A stretch of 64,000 nucleotides of DNA from Variovorax paradoxus (GCA_016806145.1 CP063166.1:1426001-1490000); one strand, 5' to 3'. Positions 46,251-55,924 are shown, counted from the first letter of the stretch. Notes: generated by a model from the sequence alone, not told the origin. A program made the numbers and translations.

Positions 46251-47327
46251 GTGAACCCCACCCAGATTCCGGATGGCCGATGCGCAGGCCGGGCACAACC
46301 GTTGCGCGCCGCTCGGCGTGCAGCCCCCCCGCTTCTTCTGGCGGCGATTTTTCTTCTGATGGCGAAAGATGCCGAGGCTGCCTGCCGCCGGAATCCCGAT
46401 TTCCCCATCAACAACGTGTACCTGAAGGTGGGCCAGACCATCGTGATGCGTGCGAGCGATCCGATCAACAAGGTGTATGTCGATCAAACATTTCCCATGA
46501 ATATTCCGGGAAATATTCGGCCGTTTCTTTGCCAATATACGGCGCTACTGACGGGAACCATCGACAAGACAGGAATAACGGCGCTCGGAGACTCCTGGTA
46601 CTCGACGAACATCCCCGGCGTCGCGATGCGGCTCTCGCGACAGGACAGAGACAGCGGGGGGAGCGGGAACTACCGAGATGTTCCTTATCCGTATTCCTTC
46701 TCCGGCAGCGATCCGAGTGGCACCAGTCCGATCGTGGGTTTTTTCGATCCCAACATGACGGTGCGCGTTCAGATCAAGAAATTCCAGCCGAGGACGGGCA
46801 GCGGTCCGATCGCCCCGGGCCTCTACTCGAGATATTTCGGGGACGACCAGGTATCCCTCATCAATATCTTCGTGGAGGCCAATGGGATCACGGTCGTGAC
46901 GCCGAGTTGTACGGTGGACGCCGGATCGCAAAATATCCCCGTGGTTTTCGGCAAGGTGCCCATGAGCAGCTTCAGCGGGCGGGGGACCACGGCCGAGGAG
47001 CGCAAGTTCACGATCAAGCTCGATTGCGAGGCTGGCGTGAGCGAGAACAAGATGGTGAGCCTGCGCATGGATGGCGCCCGGGATCCGGCCGGCGGCGACG
47101 GCGTGCTCAAGATCACCCCGGGCGTCGGGGTCGCCGGCGGCGTGGGCATCCGGCTCAAGAACGAACAGCGCAACGAGCTCGTCAAGTTCGGCGAGAGCAT
47201 GCAGGTCGGTCCCGCGGTGAGCACCATCTACGACGTGCCGTTCTCCGCGAGCTACATCCAGACCGCCGACAAGGTGACGCCGGGCCAGGCGAACGGCATG
47301 GCGACCTTCACGCTCACCTACCAATAG
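46251..47327 (+). CDS. Two-domain fimbrial tip protein (adhesin-like), operon 2
   Basis: 358 residues. A signal-like hydrophobic segment (PLLLAAIFLLMAKDAEA, about 27-43) follows an unusually long polar start. The C-terminal pilin domain begins near 215 (TPSCTVDAGSQNIPVVFGKV) and ends MATFTLTYQ. The N-terminal domain (about 44-210, CRRNPDFPINNVYLKVG) is unrecognised and shows only weak likeness to the operon 1 tip protein, so receptor specificity probably differs. A GTG at 46251 is chosen because AAGGA lies 6 bp upstream; TTG at 46245 is the alternative. Confidence 0.8.
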   Translation: MNPTQIPDGRCAGRAQPLRAARRAAPPLLLAAIFLLMAKDAEAACRRNPDFPINNVYLKVGQTIVMRASDPINKVYVDQTFPMNIPGNIRPFLCQYTALLTGTIDKTGITALGDSWYSTNIPGVAMRLSRQDRDSGGSGNYRDVPYPYSFSGSDPSGTSPIVGFFDPNMTVRVQIKKFQPRTGSGPIAPGLYSRYFGDDQVSLINIFVEANGITVVTPSCTVDAGSQNIPVVFGKVPMSSFSGRGTTAEERKFTIKLDCEAGVSENKMVSLRMDGARDPAGGDGVLKITPGVGVAGGVGIRLKNEQRNELVKFGESMQVGPAVSTIYDVPFSASYIQTADKVTPGQANGMATFTLTYQ

Positions 47328-47336
47328 CGCCCGCGC

Positions 47337-48938
47337 TCACAGCTGATCCGTCGGTACGAACCACGAGAACAGCAGCAGCTGGAACCGCGTCAGCATGCTC
47401 GAGTCGGGCTCGCTGTCGAGCACCTCGTTGTTGACGTCCCCCGTGCCGATCCACTGCACGTTCTCGCCATCGGGCTTGAGCACGACGCGGTAGACGCCCT
47501 CGATGTCGTCGAGCTGGTAGGCATAGAGCAGGGCCTGGGTCAGGTCGAAGCTGCGCACGCGCACGCCGAACTCGGTGTTGAGCAGGGCCGAGCGCGGGTC
47601 GAGGTTCATCGAGCCCAGCATTACCCATTCGCGGTCGATCAGCGCGAGCTTGGCGTGCAGCCGGCCGCGCGCCTTCTTCAGCAGGTCGCGGAACTGGCCG
47701 CTGCGCTTGAGCTGCTGCGTGCTGACCTCGTAGAGCTCGACGCCGAGCTTGAGCATGTCGACGCGGTAGCGGTTGTAGTTGATGTTGACCAGCGGCTCGT
47801 CGCTGTCGGCCAGCGAGTTGGTGATCACGCTGACCTGCACGCCGCGCCGGCGGCCTTCGCGGATGCGCGCCATGCCTTCGTCGCCCGGAATGAAATAGGG
47901 CGAGATCACGAGCACGCTCGAGCGCGCGGTGGCCGCCAGTTCGTGGAAGCGCTGCGCCACCGATTCGGTGGGATGGCGCATCACGCCGAGCGCCTTGTTC
48001 GGGCTGTCGGCGCTGGCGTGCGCGTCGGCGCGCATCCATTGCAGGGTGGGGATGTTCAGCAGCTGCAGGCCCAGCGGCGGATCGCCGAGCACGTCGCTGT
48101 CGCCCGGCGGATCGGGCCAGGGCGCGAAGCGCAGCGAAGTGGCGGTTTCGAAGTCGGCCTTCAGCACGGCCGGCGTGCGGTGGTTGATGGCCACGGTCTC
48201 GATCGGATAGACGACGTCGCTGTTCCAGTAGGTGTCGAAGACCGCGGCCGATTCGGCCACCACCGGGCCGGCCATCAGCAGTTCGAAGTCGATGAAGTTG
48301 GCGACCTCGCTGCGCAGGAAGTATTCGTCGGCGAGGTTGCGCCCGCCCGCGATGGCGATGGCGCCGTCGGCCACGAACAGCTTGTTGTGCATGCGGTGGT
48401 TGAGCCGCCGGAAGTCGCCGAGGAACTCCATCCAGCGCGTGGCCGAGTGGTCGCGCGCATTCACGAAGGGGTTGAACAGCCGCACCGACACATTCGACTC
48501 GGCGGCCAGGCCGAGCAGCAGCGGGTCCATGCCGGCCGTATAGAAGTCGTCGAGCAGAAGCCGCACGCGCACGCCGCGGCGCGCGGCATCGCGCAGTTCG
48601 CGCAGCAGCAGGCGGCCGGTCTTGTCGTTGCCGAGCTGGTAGGTCTGGACGTCGAGCGAACTCTGGGCCCGGCGGATCAGCTCGAGCCGTGCATCGAGCG
48701 CGAACGCGGCCTCGATCAGCGGCCGCACGCTCGACAGCCCGTCGCGCGGCGCATCGAGATGGGCGGCGGCGCGACCGAGCAGGGTGGCATTGGAGGCCGG
48801 AATGGCGAGCACCGGCGTATCGGCGGCCCGCGGCGGCAGGCCCGCGCAGCCCGCGAGCACGAAGGCGGCCGCCAGCGCGAACAGCCATGCCGCGGCACCG
48901 CGCAGGGCGGGGAAGCGGGAGGCGAGGGAGGTGTGCAT
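47337..48938 (-). CDS. Phospholipase D-like lipoprotein (cardiolipin synthase family)
   Basis: 533 residues. A signal peptide with lipobox LAGC (Cys31) marks an outer- or inner-membrane lipoprotein. Two HKD motifs are visible: His184-Lys186-Asp191 (HNKLFVAD) and His428-Lys430-Asp435 (HAKLALID). This is the PLD/cardiolipin synthase fold; cardiolipin synthase C proteins are similar. It could transfer phosphatidyl groups or cleave phospholipids. The ATG at 48938 gives the signal peptide. It converges with the operon 2 tip gene, 9 bp between stops. Confidence 0.88.
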   Translation of the reverse strand: MHTSLASRFPALRGAAAWLFALAAAFVLAGCAGLPPRAADTPVLAIPASNATLLGRAAAHLDAPRDGLSSVRPLIEAAFALDARLELIRRAQSSLDVQTYQLGNDKTGRLLLRELRDAARRGVRVRLLLDDFYTAGMDPLLLGLAAESNVSVRLFNPFVNARDHSATRWMEFLGDFRRLNHRMHNKLFVADGAIAIAGGRNLADEYFLRSEVANFIDFELLMAGPVVAESAAVFDTYWNSDVVYPIETVAINHRTPAVLKADFETATSLRFAPWPDPPGDSDVLGDPPLGLQLLNIPTLQWMRADAHASADSPNKALGVMRHPTESVAQRFHELAATARSSVLVISPYFIPGDEGMARIREGRRRGVQVSVITNSLADSDEPLVNINYNRYRVDMLKLGVELYEVSTQQLKRSGQFRDLLKKARGRLHAKLALIDREWVMLGSMNLDPRSALLNTEFGVRVRSFDLTQALLYAYQLDDIEGVYRVVLKPDGENVQWIGTGDVNNEVLDSEPDSSMLTRFQLLLFSWFVPTDQL

Positions 48939-49110
48939 GACGGCGGGCGCGCGAATGTTGCAGGGGCGGCAAGCGAAGCTTGACGGGACTATCCCGCGCC
49001 TGGCGCGCGCCGATGCTAGCTGTGTTGCGCCGAAACCACGAGGCGCACGATCAGGCGGCACCCCTCGAACCCACCCGGATTTGGCGGAAATGTGAATTAC
49101 TCCGTTTTAG

Positions 49111-49129
49111 AATGAGAATGGTTCTTAAT
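49111..49129 (+). promoter_or_regulatory. Probable Fur box
   Basis: AATGAGAATGGTTCTTAAT resembles the Fur 19-bp dyad (6 of 9 positions of one arm match the other). It lies 22 bp before the TonB receptor ATG at 49152. Iron starvation should derepress the receptor and PepSY genes. Confidence 0.75.
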
Positions 49130-49151
49130 ATCTATGAGGAGTGGAGTCGGA

Positions 49152-51263
49152 ATGGCGGTCTTGTTGACGCAGCGCAATGCCTTGGCGCTGATGGGGTGTC
49201 TGGCGATCTACGCAAACCAGCAGGTGCTGGCGCAAACGGCCGCCACGACGGCACTGCCCGAAATCCGCGTCGAGGCGCCGGCCGAAACGGCGACCACGTC
49301 CGTGAACGGCTACCGAGCGAGGAATGCGGCCACCGCCACCAAGACCGACACGCCGCTGGCCGAGACGCCGCAGTCGGTGACGGTCGTGACCCGCGACCAG
49401 ATCCTGGACCAGGGCGCCACCAACCTGCAGGATGCGCTCACTTACGCGGCCGGCGTGCGCTCCGATGCCTACGGTCTGGACTCGCGCTCCGACAACTTCC
49501 AGGTGCGCGGCAGCGAGGCCTCGGTCTACCTCGACGGGCTGCAGCTCTTCTCCGCGGGCTGGTACACCGCGACCGCGCGGCCCGACCCCTACACGCTCGA
49601 GCGCCTCGAGGTGCTGCGCGGCCCGTCGGGCATGCTGTTCGGCGCCGGCACGGCGGGCGGCGTGATCAACATGGTCAGCAAGCGGCCGCAGACGCAGGCC
49701 GCGCGCGAAGTGGGCGTGCAGTTCGGCTCCTGGGGCCGCAAGCAGATCCAGGCCGACCTGACCGGTGCGCTGACGGCCGATGGCGACTGGTCGTACCGCC
49801 TGGTGGCGCTGCAGCGCAAGGCCGACACCCAGGTCGACCACGTGCCCGACGACCGCACGCTGGTCATGCCCTCGCTGACCTGGCGCCCGAGCGCCGCCAC
49901 CTCGCTGACCCTGCAGGGGCTCTACCAGAAGGACAAGACCGGCAGCACCTCGCAGTTCCTGCCGTGGCAGGGCACGATCCTGCCGAACCCCAACGGCAAG
50001 CTGCCCGTGAGCCGCTTCATCGGCGAGCCCGGCGACGGCTACGACACCGAGCGCAAGACCTTCGGCTGGCTGTTCGAGCACCAGTTCAACGACAACTGGA
50101 CGTTCCGGCAGAACTTCCGGATGTCGCGCACCTACAACGACTCGCACTACCACTACGCCGATTTCTTCAGCATCCCCGGCGGCTGGGGCATGGACCCGAT
50201 CGGCCAGCGCGTGATCGGCCGCATCAACGACAAGTCGCTGACCTGGACCCGCATGACGGGCATCGACAACCATGTCGAGGGCCACTTCGACACCGGCGCG
50301 CTGCGCCACACGCTGCTGGTGGGCGCCGAGTATTCGCGCCAGCGCCAGGACAAGTACGAAGGCTCGGCCTACAGCGCCATCGACGCCTACGCCCCGGTCT
50401 ACGGCCTGGGCTATGTGCCGGTGACCGACCTGAGCTGGAAGCCCCGCACCACGCAGCGCAACGCCGGCGTGTACCTGCAGGACCAGATGAAGCTCGACAA
50501 CTGGATCTTTGTCGCGGGCCTGCGCTACGACCGCAGCACGGCCGGCACCGAAGGCAGTGCTTCGGAAACCACCACCGCCACCTCGCGCCGGCTCGGCGTG
50601 ATGTACACGCTGCCCTCGGGCTGGGCACCCTACCTGAGCTACACCGAGTCGTTCACGCCGCAGGCCGGCACGGACGTTAACGGCCGGCTGTTCAAGCCGC
50701 TGCGCGGCGAGCAGGTCGAGGCCGGCGTCAAGTACCAGCCCATGGGTTCGCCGACCAGCTTCACGGCCTCGGTCTTCTCGCTCAAGGAAAAGAACCGCAC
50801 CGTCTCCGACAGCACCAACCCGAACTACGGCCGCCAGGTCGATTCGAGCAAGAACAAGGGCCTCGAGCTCGAGCTCAAGACCACGCTCGCGCGCGACCTC
50901 GACCTGATCGCCAACTACACCTACATCGAGGTCGATCCCAAGCTCACCGACACGCCGCGCAACCAGTTCTCGGTCTGGGGCAAGTACCGCTTCGCCGTCG
51001 GCGGCATCACGGGCTTCTCGGCCGGCGCCGGCGTGCGCTACATGAGCGGCTTCCGCGACATCGAAAGCACGGGCGCGGGCCCGCGCGTGCCGTCGGTCGC
51101 GCTGCTCGACCTGATGCTGGCCTACGAGTCGGACAAGTGGCGCTATGCGCTCAACATCAACAACGTGACCGACAAGGTCTACTTCAGCACCTGCCTGGCC
51201 CGCGGCGACTGCTGGTACGGCACGCGCCGCAACGTGGTCGCCACCGCGACCTACAAGTTCTGA
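49152..51263 (+). CDS. TonB-dependent siderophore receptor
   Basis: 703 residues from the ATG at 49152, which has AGGAG about 9 bp upstream; an ATG at 49134 would add six. Signal peptide to about 28 (NQQVLAQ). Plug domain: ETPQSVTVVTRDQILDQGATNLQDALTYAAGV, VYLDGLQLF, LERLEVLRGPSGMLFGAGTAGGVINM. The barrel ends in ATYKF (terminal Phe). The ferrichrome/hydroxamate receptor type is favoured by the plug wording; ligand not certain. With the Fur box and the next two genes it forms an iron uptake unit. Confidence 0.93.
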   Translation: MAVLLTQRNALALMGCLAIYANQQVLAQTAATTALPEIRVEAPAETATTSVNGYRARNAATATKTDTPLAETPQSVTVVTRDQILDQGATNLQDALTYAAGVRSDAYGLDSRSDNFQVRGSEASVYLDGLQLFSAGWYTATARPDPYTLERLEVLRGPSGMLFGAGTAGGVINMVSKRPQTQAAREVGVQFGSWGRKQIQADLTGALTADGDWSYRLVALQRKADTQVDHVPDDRTLVMPSLTWRPSAATSLTLQGLYQKDKTGSTSQFLPWQGTILPNPNGKLPVSRFIGEPGDGYDTERKTFGWLFEHQFNDNWTFRQNFRMSRTYNDSHYHYADFFSIPGGWGMDPIGQRVIGRINDKSLTWTRMTGIDNHVEGHFDTGALRHTLLVGAEYSRQRQDKYEGSAYSAIDAYAPVYGLGYVPVTDLSWKPRTTQRNAGVYLQDQMKLDNWIFVAGLRYDRSTAGTEGSASETTTATSRRLGVMYTLPSGWAPYLSYTESFTPQAGTDVNGRLFKPLRGEQVEAGVKYQPMGSPTSFTASVFSLKEKNRTVSDSTNPNYGRQVDSSKNKGLELELKTTLARDLDLIANYTYIEVDPKLTDTPRNQFSVWGKYRFAVGGITGFSAGAGVRYMSGFRDIESTGAGPRVPSVALLDLMLAYESDKWRYALNINNVTDKVYFSTCLARGDCWYGTRRNVVATATYKF

Positions 51264-51309
51264 GGCTTTTCGAGCCGCCGCCACACCGAGCCTCGGGGAC
51301 AATTCCGCC

Positions 51310-52506
51310 ATGTCGATGAACAGCCGAAAGATCAAGACCTGGGCCTGGGTGCACAAGTGGAGCAGCCTCGTGTGCACGGTCTTCATGCTGCTGCTGTGCC
51401 TGACGGGATTGCCGCTGATCTTCCACCACGAGATCGGCCACCTGCTGGGCACCGAGGTCGAGGCGCCGAAGATGCCCGCGGGCACGCCGCGCGTGAGCCT
51501 CGACCGCGTGCTCGAGGTGGCGCGCGCGCAGCACCCCGACCGCGTGGTGCAGTTCGCCTCGCAGCCCGAGGACGACGACGGCCTGTGGTTCGTCACGCTC
51601 ACGCCCACGCCCGCGCCCACCGACGACTTCAAGTCGGTCGCGGTCGATGCGCGCACCGGCGTCATCCTCGCGCAGCCGAAGTTCGACGAGGGCTTCATGT
51701 ACGTGATGTTCAAGCTGCACGTCGACCTGTTCGCGGGCCTGCCGGGCAAGCTGTTCCTCGGCTTCATGGGCTTCCTGCTGCTGGTCGCGATCGTCTCGGG
51801 CGTGGTGCTGTATTCGCCGTTCATGCGCAAGCTCGACTTCGGCACGGTGCGCCGCGAGAAGCGGCCGCGCCTCAAGTGGCTCGACCTGCACAACCTGCTG
51901 GGCATCGTCACGCTGGTGTGGCTGTTCGTGGTCGGCGCCACCGGCATGATCAACACCTGGGCCGACCTGGTGATCAAGTACTGGCAGTACGACCAGCTCA
52001 CCACGCTGCTGGCCCCCTACAAGAACGAGCCCGTGGTCGCCGTGAGCGAACGCGGCTCGGTGCAGCGCTCCTACGAGGCGGCGATGCAGCACGCGCCGGG
52101 CAACCGGCTGTCGTTCATCGCCTTCCCGGGCACCGCGTTCTCGAGCCCGCACCACACCACCTTCTTCCTGCAGGGCAAGGAGCCCTTCACCTCGAAGCTG
52201 CTGCAGCCGGTGCTGGTCGATGCGAAGACCGCGCAGGTCACGGCGGCGCCGAAGCTGCCCTGGTATCTCACGGCGCTGCTGGTGTCGCAGCCGCTGCACT
52301 TCGGCGACTACGGCGGCATGCCGATGCAGATCCTCTGGGCGCTGCTCGACATCGCGACCATCATCGTGCTGGGCAGCGGCCTGTACCTGTGGCTCAAGCG
52401 CGGCAACACCGTGCCCGCGGCGGCTTCCAGGGCGGCCGCCGAACGTCCGCGGCGCGAGGAGGGCGGCGCACCGCAGGCCGATCCCGCGCCCGCATTGAAG
52501 GCCTGA
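51310..52506 (+). CDS. PepSY-domain membrane protein (iron-reductase-like)
   Basis: 398 residues, about four membrane segments. WVHKWSSLVCTVFMLLLCLTGLPLIFHHEIGH near the start, LHVDLFAGLPGKLFLGFMG, LDLHNLLGIVTLVWLFVVGATGM, and YLWLKR at the end. Conserved membrane His residues could hold haem. Such proteins accompany siderophore receptors and are thought to reduce ferric siderophores in the periplasm (FoxB/PiuB type). It begins 46 bp after the receptor stop. Confidence 0.9.
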   Translation: MSMNSRKIKTWAWVHKWSSLVCTVFMLLLCLTGLPLIFHHEIGHLLGTEVEAPKMPAGTPRVSLDRVLEVARAQHPDRVVQFASQPEDDDGLWFVTLTPTPAPTDDFKSVAVDARTGVILAQPKFDEGFMYVMFKLHVDLFAGLPGKLFLGFMGFLLLVAIVSGVVLYSPFMRKLDFGTVRREKRPRLKWLDLHNLLGIVTLVWLFVVGATGMINTWADLVIKYWQYDQLTTLLAPYKNEPVVAVSERGSVQRSYEAAMQHAPGNRLSFIAFPGTAFSSPHHTTFFLQGKEPFTSKLLQPVLVDAKTAQVTAAPKLPWYLTALLVSQPLHFGDYGGMPMQILWALLDIATIIVLGSGLYLWLKRGNTVPAAASRAAAERPRREEGGAPQADPAPALKA

Positions 52507-52510
52507 GCCC

Positions 52511-52720
52511 ATGACCGCAGCAAAGCATCCGCAGCACCACGGCTTCTGGCGCCTCTGGGGCTGGCCGATCGCCCTCGGCCTGCTCACCACCTTCGGCCTG
52601 ATCTCGGCGCTGTTCAGCGACGGCGGCCTGGGCGACGTGCTGGCCTGGATCACGCTCGGCATTCCTGTCGTGGTCGGCGCGTGGTACGGCTGGCGCCGTC
52701 CGCGTCCGGCCAGCGAGTAG
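52511..52720 (+). CDS. Small membrane protein downstream of PepSY gene
   Basis: 69 residues with two membrane segments (about 17-33 and 40-58: WPIALGLLTTFGLISALF, LAWITLGIPVVVGAWYGW). It starts 4 bp after the PepSY stop, so it is co-translated. Proteins of this size and shape recur after such PepSY genes; the function is unknown, perhaps a partner of the PepSY protein. Confidence 0.75.
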   Translation: MTAAKHPQHHGFWRLWGWPIALGLLTTFGLISALFSDGGLGDVLAWITLGIPVVVGAWYGWRRPRPASE

Positions 52721-52810
52721 CTCGCCTCTTCGTATCGGTGCGCGCGTTCCGCGCGCCACGGTGAGAAACCCCGAGGCCCGGCCGCCGCGCGACACCGCAG
52801 AATCGGCGGC

Positions 52811-54949
52811 ATGAAACCCGTTGCCGCCGCCGCCGTCGCCTGTCTCCTGCTCGATCTCTCCACGGCCTCGCGCGCGCAGTCCGGGCCCGAAACCCCGTCG
52901 CCGTTCGCGGGCGCCTCGCTGCGCGAGATCACCGTCTCCACGCCGCGCGGCGAGGTCGCGCCCTTCAACGTGCCGGGCTCGGTCGATCGTGTCGACGGCG
53001 AGTCCATGCGCGACGGCCGCCTCGGCGTGAACCTCTCAGAGAGCCTGGGCGCGGTGCCCGGGCTGCAGGTGCAGAACCGCCTCAACTACGCGCAGGACCT
53101 GCAGCTGTCGGTCCGCGGCTTTGGCGCGCGCTCGACCTTCGGCGTGCGCGGCGTGCGGCTCTATGTCGACGGCATTCCCGCCACCCTGCCCGACGGCCAG
53201 GGCCAGACCTCGAACATCGACATCGGCTCGCTCGACCGCGTCGAGATCCTGCGCGGGCCGTTCTCGGCGCTCTACGGCAACTCCTCGGGCGGCGTGCTGC
53301 AGGCCTTCACCGCTTCGGGCGAAGGCCGGCCGAAGCTGGCCTATTCGGCCGCCGCCGGCAGCAACGGCACCTGGCGTCAGTCGCTGCAGGCCAGCGGTTC
53401 GCAGGGCGCCGTCGACTACCTGCTCGGCGCCAGCCGCTTCCAGACCGACGGCTGGCGCGAGCACAGCGCCGCGCGGCGCGACATCGTCAACGGCAAGCTC
53501 GGCATCGCGCTCGACAACGGCGACCGGCTCACGCTGGTCGTCAACAGCGTGCGCATCGATGCGCAGGACCCGCTGGGCCTTACGGCCGACCAGTACGCGC
53601 TGGCACCTCGGCTCGCGCCGCTGGCCGTGCAATACGACACCCGCAAGACCGTCGAGCAGACCCAGGCCGGGCTGCTCTACGAACGCCGCCTGAGCCAGAC
53701 GCAGCAGCTGCGCCTGATGGTCTACGGCGGCGAGCGCAAGACCACGCAATACCAGTCGATCCCGCCCTCGGCGCAGCAGAACCCGCTGCATGCGGGCGGC
53801 GTGATCGACCTCACGCGCCAGTACGGCGGCCTCGACCTGCGCTGGACCGGCGCCTTCACGCTGGCGGACCGTCCGTTCGAACTGGTGGCGGGCCTGGGCT
53901 ACGACAGCCTGCGCGAATGGCGCCGCGGCTACGAGAACTACCTCGGCAGCGGCGCGGCGCAGATCCTCGGCGTGCAGGGCCGGCTGCGGCGCTACGAGCG
54001 CAACGAGGTCTGGAACCTCGACCCCTATGCGCAAGCCACCTGGCGCTTCGCCGAGCGCTGGACGCTCGAGGCCGGCCTGCGGCGCAGCAGCGTGCACTTC
54101 GACTCGGGCGACCGCTACATCGTCGGCAGCAACCGCGACGACAGCGGCAGCGCGCGCTATGCCAAGACCCTGCCCGCGGCCTCGCTGCGCTTCCAGGCCA
54201 CGCGCGACATCGCGTTCTACGGCTCCATCGGCCGCGGCTTCGAGACGCCGACGCTCAACGAGCTGTCGTACCGCGCGGGCGGCGCGAGCGGGCTCAACTT
54301 CGCGCTGCGGCCCTCGGTCAACGACAGCCTCGAGCTCGGCGCCAAGGCGCGGCTCGGCGGCGGGTTGCTGACCGCGGCGCTGTTTCGCACCCGCACGCGC
54401 GACGAGATCGTGACCGACACCAACCTCGGCGGCCGCGCCACCTTCCAGAACGCGGGCCGCACGCGGCGCAACGGCTTCGAGCTGGCCTGGCAGCACGAAA
54501 CCGAGAACCACTGGCGCACGCAGTTCGCCTACACCTGGCTCGATGCCACCTATCGCGACGCCTTCTGCTCGCCCTCGCCGTGCGCGGCCGCCAACACGGT
54601 GGCCGCGGGCAACCGCATCCCGGGCATCGCGCGGCAGTCGCTGTTCGCCTCCTTGGGCTGGGTGCCGCCCGAGGGCTGGCGCGCGGGCGTGGAGATGCGC
54701 GCGCTGGGCCGCATCCAGGCCAACGACCTCAACAGCGCGAGCGCGCCCGGCTACGCGGTCGCGGCGGCCTATGCCGGCTATCTCAAGAAGTGGGAGCGCT
54801 GGGAGTTCAATGCCTTCGCGCGCGTGGACAACCTGTTCGACCGCCGCTATGCCGGCTCGGTCATCGTCAACGAAGGCAATGCGCGCTATTTCGAGCCCGC
54901 GCCGGGGCGCAACTGGACGGTGGGCATGAGCGGTTCGTACCGCTTCTGA
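52811..54949 (+). CDS. TonB-dependent receptor
   Basis: 712 residues. Signal peptide to about 22 (STASRAQ). Plug: GVNLSESLGAVPGLQVQNRL, LSVRGFGARSTFGVRG, GIPATLPDGQGQTSNIDIGSLDRVEILRGPFSALYGNSSGGV. Barrel to terminal GSYRF. It differs from the 49152 receptor and has no evident Fur box in its 90-bp upstream gap, so it may take iron complexes, copper or another substrate. A pair of cysteines (CSPSPC) in one extracellular loop is notable. Confidence 0.92.
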   Translation: MKPVAAAAVACLLLDLSTASRAQSGPETPSPFAGASLREITVSTPRGEVAPFNVPGSVDRVDGESMRDGRLGVNLSESLGAVPGLQVQNRLNYAQDLQLSVRGFGARSTFGVRGVRLYVDGIPATLPDGQGQTSNIDIGSLDRVEILRGPFSALYGNSSGGVLQAFTASGEGRPKLAYSAAAGSNGTWRQSLQASGSQGAVDYLLGASRFQTDGWREHSAARRDIVNGKLGIALDNGDRLTLVVNSVRIDAQDPLGLTADQYALAPRLAPLAVQYDTRKTVEQTQAGLLYERRLSQTQQLRLMVYGGERKTTQYQSIPPSAQQNPLHAGGVIDLTRQYGGLDLRWTGAFTLADRPFELVAGLGYDSLREWRRGYENYLGSGAAQILGVQGRLRRYERNEVWNLDPYAQATWRFAERWTLEAGLRRSSVHFDSGDRYIVGSNRDDSGSARYAKTLPAASLRFQATRDIAFYGSIGRGFETPTLNELSYRAGGASGLNFALRPSVNDSLELGAKARLGGGLLTAALFRTRTRDEIVTDTNLGGRATFQNAGRTRRNGFELAWQHETENHWRTQFAYTWLDATYRDAFCSPSPCAAANTVAAGNRIPGIARQSLFASLGWVPPEGWRAGVEMRALGRIQANDLNSASAPGYAVAAAYAGYLKKWERWEFNAFARVDNLFDRRYAGSVIVNEGNARYFEPAPGRNWTVGMSGSYRF

Positions 54950-54965
54950 GCCTGCGGGCCGCCAT

Positions 54966-54991
54966 GAAAAACGGCGGGCACTGCCCGCCGT
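54966..54991 (-). terminator. Terminator of the NitT/TauT-type ABC operon
   Basis: Stem ACGGCGGGC, loop ACT, GCCCGCCGT. The AAAAA at 54966-54970 is a U-run for minus-strand transcripts coming from the permease gene. It also closes the + strand receptor gene with stem only. Confidence 0.8.
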
Positions 54992-55012
54992 CGCGATGGA
55001 GCGCAGAGCGCG

Positions 55013-55924
55013 TCAGAAGGCCGCGGGCCGCCATTTCAGCAGCCGCTTCTCGAGCGAGCTCAAGAGGAAGTCGGCCGCCAGCGCGACCACCGCGAGCACG
55101 ATCATCGCCGCGAACACGCCACTGGCATTGAAGGCGCCCTGCGCGGTGGAGATCAGGAGGCCGATGCCTTCCTTGGCGCCGAGGAACTCGCCGACCACCG
55201 CGCCGACCAGCGCGAAGCCGAAGCTCACGTGCAGGCTCGCGAGGATCCAGGACATCGCCGACGGGATCACCACCGCCATCGTGAGCTGGCGTGGCGAGGC
55301 GCCGAGGATCTGCGCGTTCGCGATCATGTACTTGTCGGCTTCGCGCACGCCCTGGAAGGCATTGCCGAAGACCACGAAGAACACCATCACCACCGCCAGC
55401 GCCACTTTCGAGGCCATGCCCAGGCCGAGCGCGATCACGAAGATCGAGCCGAGCACCACGCGCGGGATCGAGTTGGCGATCTGGATGTAGAGGCTGAACA
55501 CGTCCGACAGCAGCTTGTTGCGCCCGAGCACGATGCCGCAGATCACGCCGGCGATGGAGCCGATCAAAAAGCCGATCACCGTCTCCTCGAGCGTCACCGC
55601 GACCTGCATCCAGAGCGACCCCTGGGCGGTGCCGTCGCGCATCCATTCCACGAGCTGGTCGTAGATCATGGTGGGCATCGAATAGAAGAAGGGGTCGATC
55701 CACTTCAGGCGCGCCGCGATCTCCCAGCCGCCGAGCGCGACCACCAGCACGACCAGCCGCAGCGCGATGATCATGCGGCGCCGGCCGCGGATGGCCGCCT
55801 GCGCGATCTCGGATTCGCGCGCGAGCGCGGCGTCGCTGAGGGCCGAGGGAAGTTGCGCGGCGGCAGGCGTGGTGGTGGTGGAAGTGCTCATGGCGGCGTG
55901 GGAGGGTGTGACAGCGTTGTTCAT
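55013..55924 (-). CDS. NitT/TauT-family ABC transporter permease
   Basis: 303 residues, six or so membrane segments after a polar start. The cytoplasmic loop [33 protein letters not shown] is the EAA-like contact for the ATPase. This family imports taurine, nitrate, thiamine precursors or similar. The ATG overlaps the ATPase stop (ATGA at 55921-55924). Terminator at 54966 ends the operon. Confidence 0.92.
   Translation of the reverse strand: MNNAVTPSHAAMSTSTTTTPAAAQLPSALSDAALARESEIAQAAIRGRRRMIIALRLVVLVVALGGWEIAARLKWIDPFFYSMPTMIYDQLVEWMRDGTAQGSLWMQVAVTLEETVIGFLIGSIAGVICGIVLGRNKLLSDVFSLYIQIANSIPRVVLGSIFVIALGLGMASKVALAVVMVFFVVFGNAFQGVREADKYMIANAQILGASPRQLTMAVVIPSAMSWILASLHVSFGFALVGAVVGEFLGAKEGIGLLISTAQGAFNASGVFAAMIVLAVVALAADFLLSSLEKRLLKWRPAAF

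Noticed and set aside
43426..46296. 956-codon open frame on the minus strand
   Set aside because: Antisense to the second usher gene, which has full family similarity; composition again low-complexity.
49125..52004. 959-codon open frame on the minus strand
   Set aside because: Antisense to the TonB receptor and PepSY genes; a GC artefact.
52741..52775. Hairpin before the second TonB receptor
   Set aside because: GTGCGCGCG and CGCGCGCCAC pair only with a bulge and no T-run follows; too weak.
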